DNA of 64,000 nucleotides, from assembly GCF_004341105.1 (NCBI RefSeq), contig NZ_SLZK01000002.1, forward strand, positions 186,001 through 250,000, in the 5' to 3' direction. Positions within the stretch are counted from its first letter, which is position 1; every line of letters starts with the position of its first letter. The notes under the pieces are model-generated. The model did no database searches. It saw only the letters and a program-made list of their open reading frames with translations, and was not told where the DNA came from. The position numbers were made by a program, and so were the translations under genes. Shown here one piece after another: positions 63,130-64,000 of the stretch. This stretch comes from Rhizobium sp. BK418 (GTDB lineage Bacteria; Pseudomonadota; Alphaproteobacteria; Rhizobiales; Rhizobiaceae).

Positions 63130-64000
63130 ATGCGCGATCCATATAAGGTTCTGGGCGTCACGCGTGACGCGGGAGCGGATGAAATCAAGGCGGCTTGGCG
63201 TCATATGGCAAAGGCCGTGCATCCTGACCACAATCAAGGTGACCCGACGGCGACTGCGCGTTTTGCCGAGATCGGCCGCGCCTATGAGACGCTGAAGGAT
63301 CCGAAGAAGCGCAACCTGTTCGACAATGCCTTGCGCATGGCCGAAGCCAAGAAGCAGGAACAAACGATCATGCAGCAGCGGCAGGCAGCCCGCGAGGCGG
63401 CTGCTCGCGCTAAGGCCGCGCAGGCGAACGCCGAGCGGGTAATGGAGGAGCTTGCGCGTGCCAACGCCTATGCGCAGAAGGCCGCCGCGGCAGGTGCCAA
63501 ACAGCAGCAGGCGAGCACTACCGAAGCCGCCGAAGAAATGGTCGAACGCATCTTCGGCGCGCAGACAGCCCGCGCCGCAGGCGCCCAATCTCAGGCACAA
63601 TCACAACAGCAGGCGCAGGCCAAGCCGCACACAGATGAGTCGGCCAAGCAGCCAGAACAGGAAACCACTGAATCCGAACCCGCCAAGGCTGAGGACGAAC
63701 ATATGGAGGCCTCCGCTGCCGGGGGCTCCAACATGTCCCTGCCGCTCAGCCTGCTCACCTCGCTTGTGCGCCGCTTCACCGGCGCCGGCCAGCCGGGTCT
63801 TGAGAAAGCTCCGGACGAGGTAGCAACCGCAACCGTGACGATCGAAGACATCATGAAGGGAAGCTGGACGACGGTTTCGCTTCCGGAAGGCCGCGAAGTA
63901 GGGTTTGCCCTGCCGGCCGGCACGACAGAGGGTCACCAGATCCGTCTCAAGGGACAGGGTTTCAAGTTGCCGGGCATGCAGCGCGGCGACGCGGTGATCA
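63130..64000 (+). CDS. J-domain protein (DnaJ-like), 3' truncated by window end
   Basis: First 290 codons of a DnaJ-type cochaperone; the gene continues past the window. The N-terminal J domain (MRDPYKVLGVTRDAGADE...) has the HPD motif at about residue 34 (VHPDHNQGD) that activates DnaK. A long Ala/Gln/Glu/Lys-rich linker (about 75-215) is probably coiled or disordered. It lacks the Gly/Phe and zinc-finger regions, then the C-terminal substrate domain begins (TVTIEDIMKGSWTTVSLPEG, GTTEGHQIRLKGQGFKLPG). This is a class B, CbpA-like J protein with an unusual linker. The 287-base gap before it has no gene. Confidence 0.9.
   Translation, partial: MRDPYKVLGVTRDAGADEIKAAWRHMAKAVHPDHNQGDPTATARFAEIGRAYETLKDPKKRNLFDNALRMAEAKKQEQTIMQQRQAAREAAARAKAAQANAERVMEELARANAYAQKAAAAGAKQQQASTTEAAEEMVERIFGAQTARAAGAQSQAQSQQQAQAKPHTDESAKQPEQETTESEPAKAEDEHMEASAAGGSNMSLPLSLLTSLVRRFTGAGQPGLEKAPDEVATATVTIEDIMKGSWTTVSLPEGREVGFALPAGTTEGHQIRLKGQGFKLPGMQRGDAVI

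Overview
The window is high-GC chromosomal DNA from an alphaproteobacterium, most likely a member of the Rhizobiaceae (Rhizobium/Agrobacterium/Sinorhizobium group). The evidence is a CcrM methyltransferase of the rhizobial length (376 aa), BioR boxes beside bioR and bioY, ctaC-D-B-G-E oxidase gene order, the smc/ppdK/mutY neighbourhood, GGAAC-N16-CGTT (EcfG-type) promoters and typical rhizobial small lipoproteins. No prophage, insertion sequence, CRISPR array or secondary-metabolite cluster is visible. The genes are mostly core metabolism and housekeeping, and the unusual content lies in small genes, intergenic elements and regulatory sites.

Layout: 1-3.1 kb holds sulfate assimilation (cysH truncated at the window edge, cysD, cysN). 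3.5-8.4 kb has a DegP protease, a MocR regulator divergent from an acetyltransferase, and a YghU-type glutathione transferase. 8.5-10.1 kb has a candidate small RNA, a 61-aa gene, tRNA-Pro, a lipoprotein and tRNA-Gln. 10.2-14.7 kb has cupin/MBL/DCC genes, an 82-bp tandem palindromic repeat, a DUF1499 protein, and two divergent small genes that share a symmetric EcfG-type promoter. 14.7-25.5 kb has ppdK, smc, a DsbA-like oxidoreductase, a parDE module with a frameshifted toxin, dciA, mutY, a HAD hydrolase and a SnoaL-like protein. 25.6-31.8 kb has ccrM, an ABM/NIPSNAP pair facing an ArsR-type regulator, DUF1284-bioY with bioR, a HAD phosphatase and a lipoprotein. 32.1-39.4 kb has thrC, an M16 peptidase, an acetyltransferase, a membrane PAS-GGDEF-EAL protein and two small genes. 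39.4-42.1 kb is a zinc ABC transporter operon led by a 44-aa membrane peptide and preceded by a Zur box. 42.3-45.8 kb has a peroxiredoxin, a DsbD-N-like protein, YqgE, CsbD (behind an EcfG-type promoter) and a metallopeptidase.

45.8-55.8 kb is a long minus-strand series. It runs from cytochrome aa3 oxidase and its assembly genes (ctaC, ctaD, ctaB, a 45-aa membrane protein, ctaG, ctaE) through DUF983, surf1, ispH and thrB to rnhA. It is interrupted by one plus-strand kinase-like gene. The last 8 kb carries IalB, TldD, an acetyltransferase, a MazG-like protein, a D,D-carboxypeptidase with a SPOR domain, a polysaccharide deacetylase, pdxH, a lipoprotein and the start of a J-domain protein that runs off the window.

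No wholly new multi-gene system stands out. The best leads are the symmetric EcfG-type promoter between two uncharacterised small genes, the Zur-controlled operon with an extra 44-aa membrane peptide, the candidate small RNA near 8.6 kb, the triple 82-bp palindromic repeat, the broken parE beside an intact parD, and the kinase-like gene inside the oxidase gene series. All start sites, operators and functions are read from sequence alone and have not been tested.
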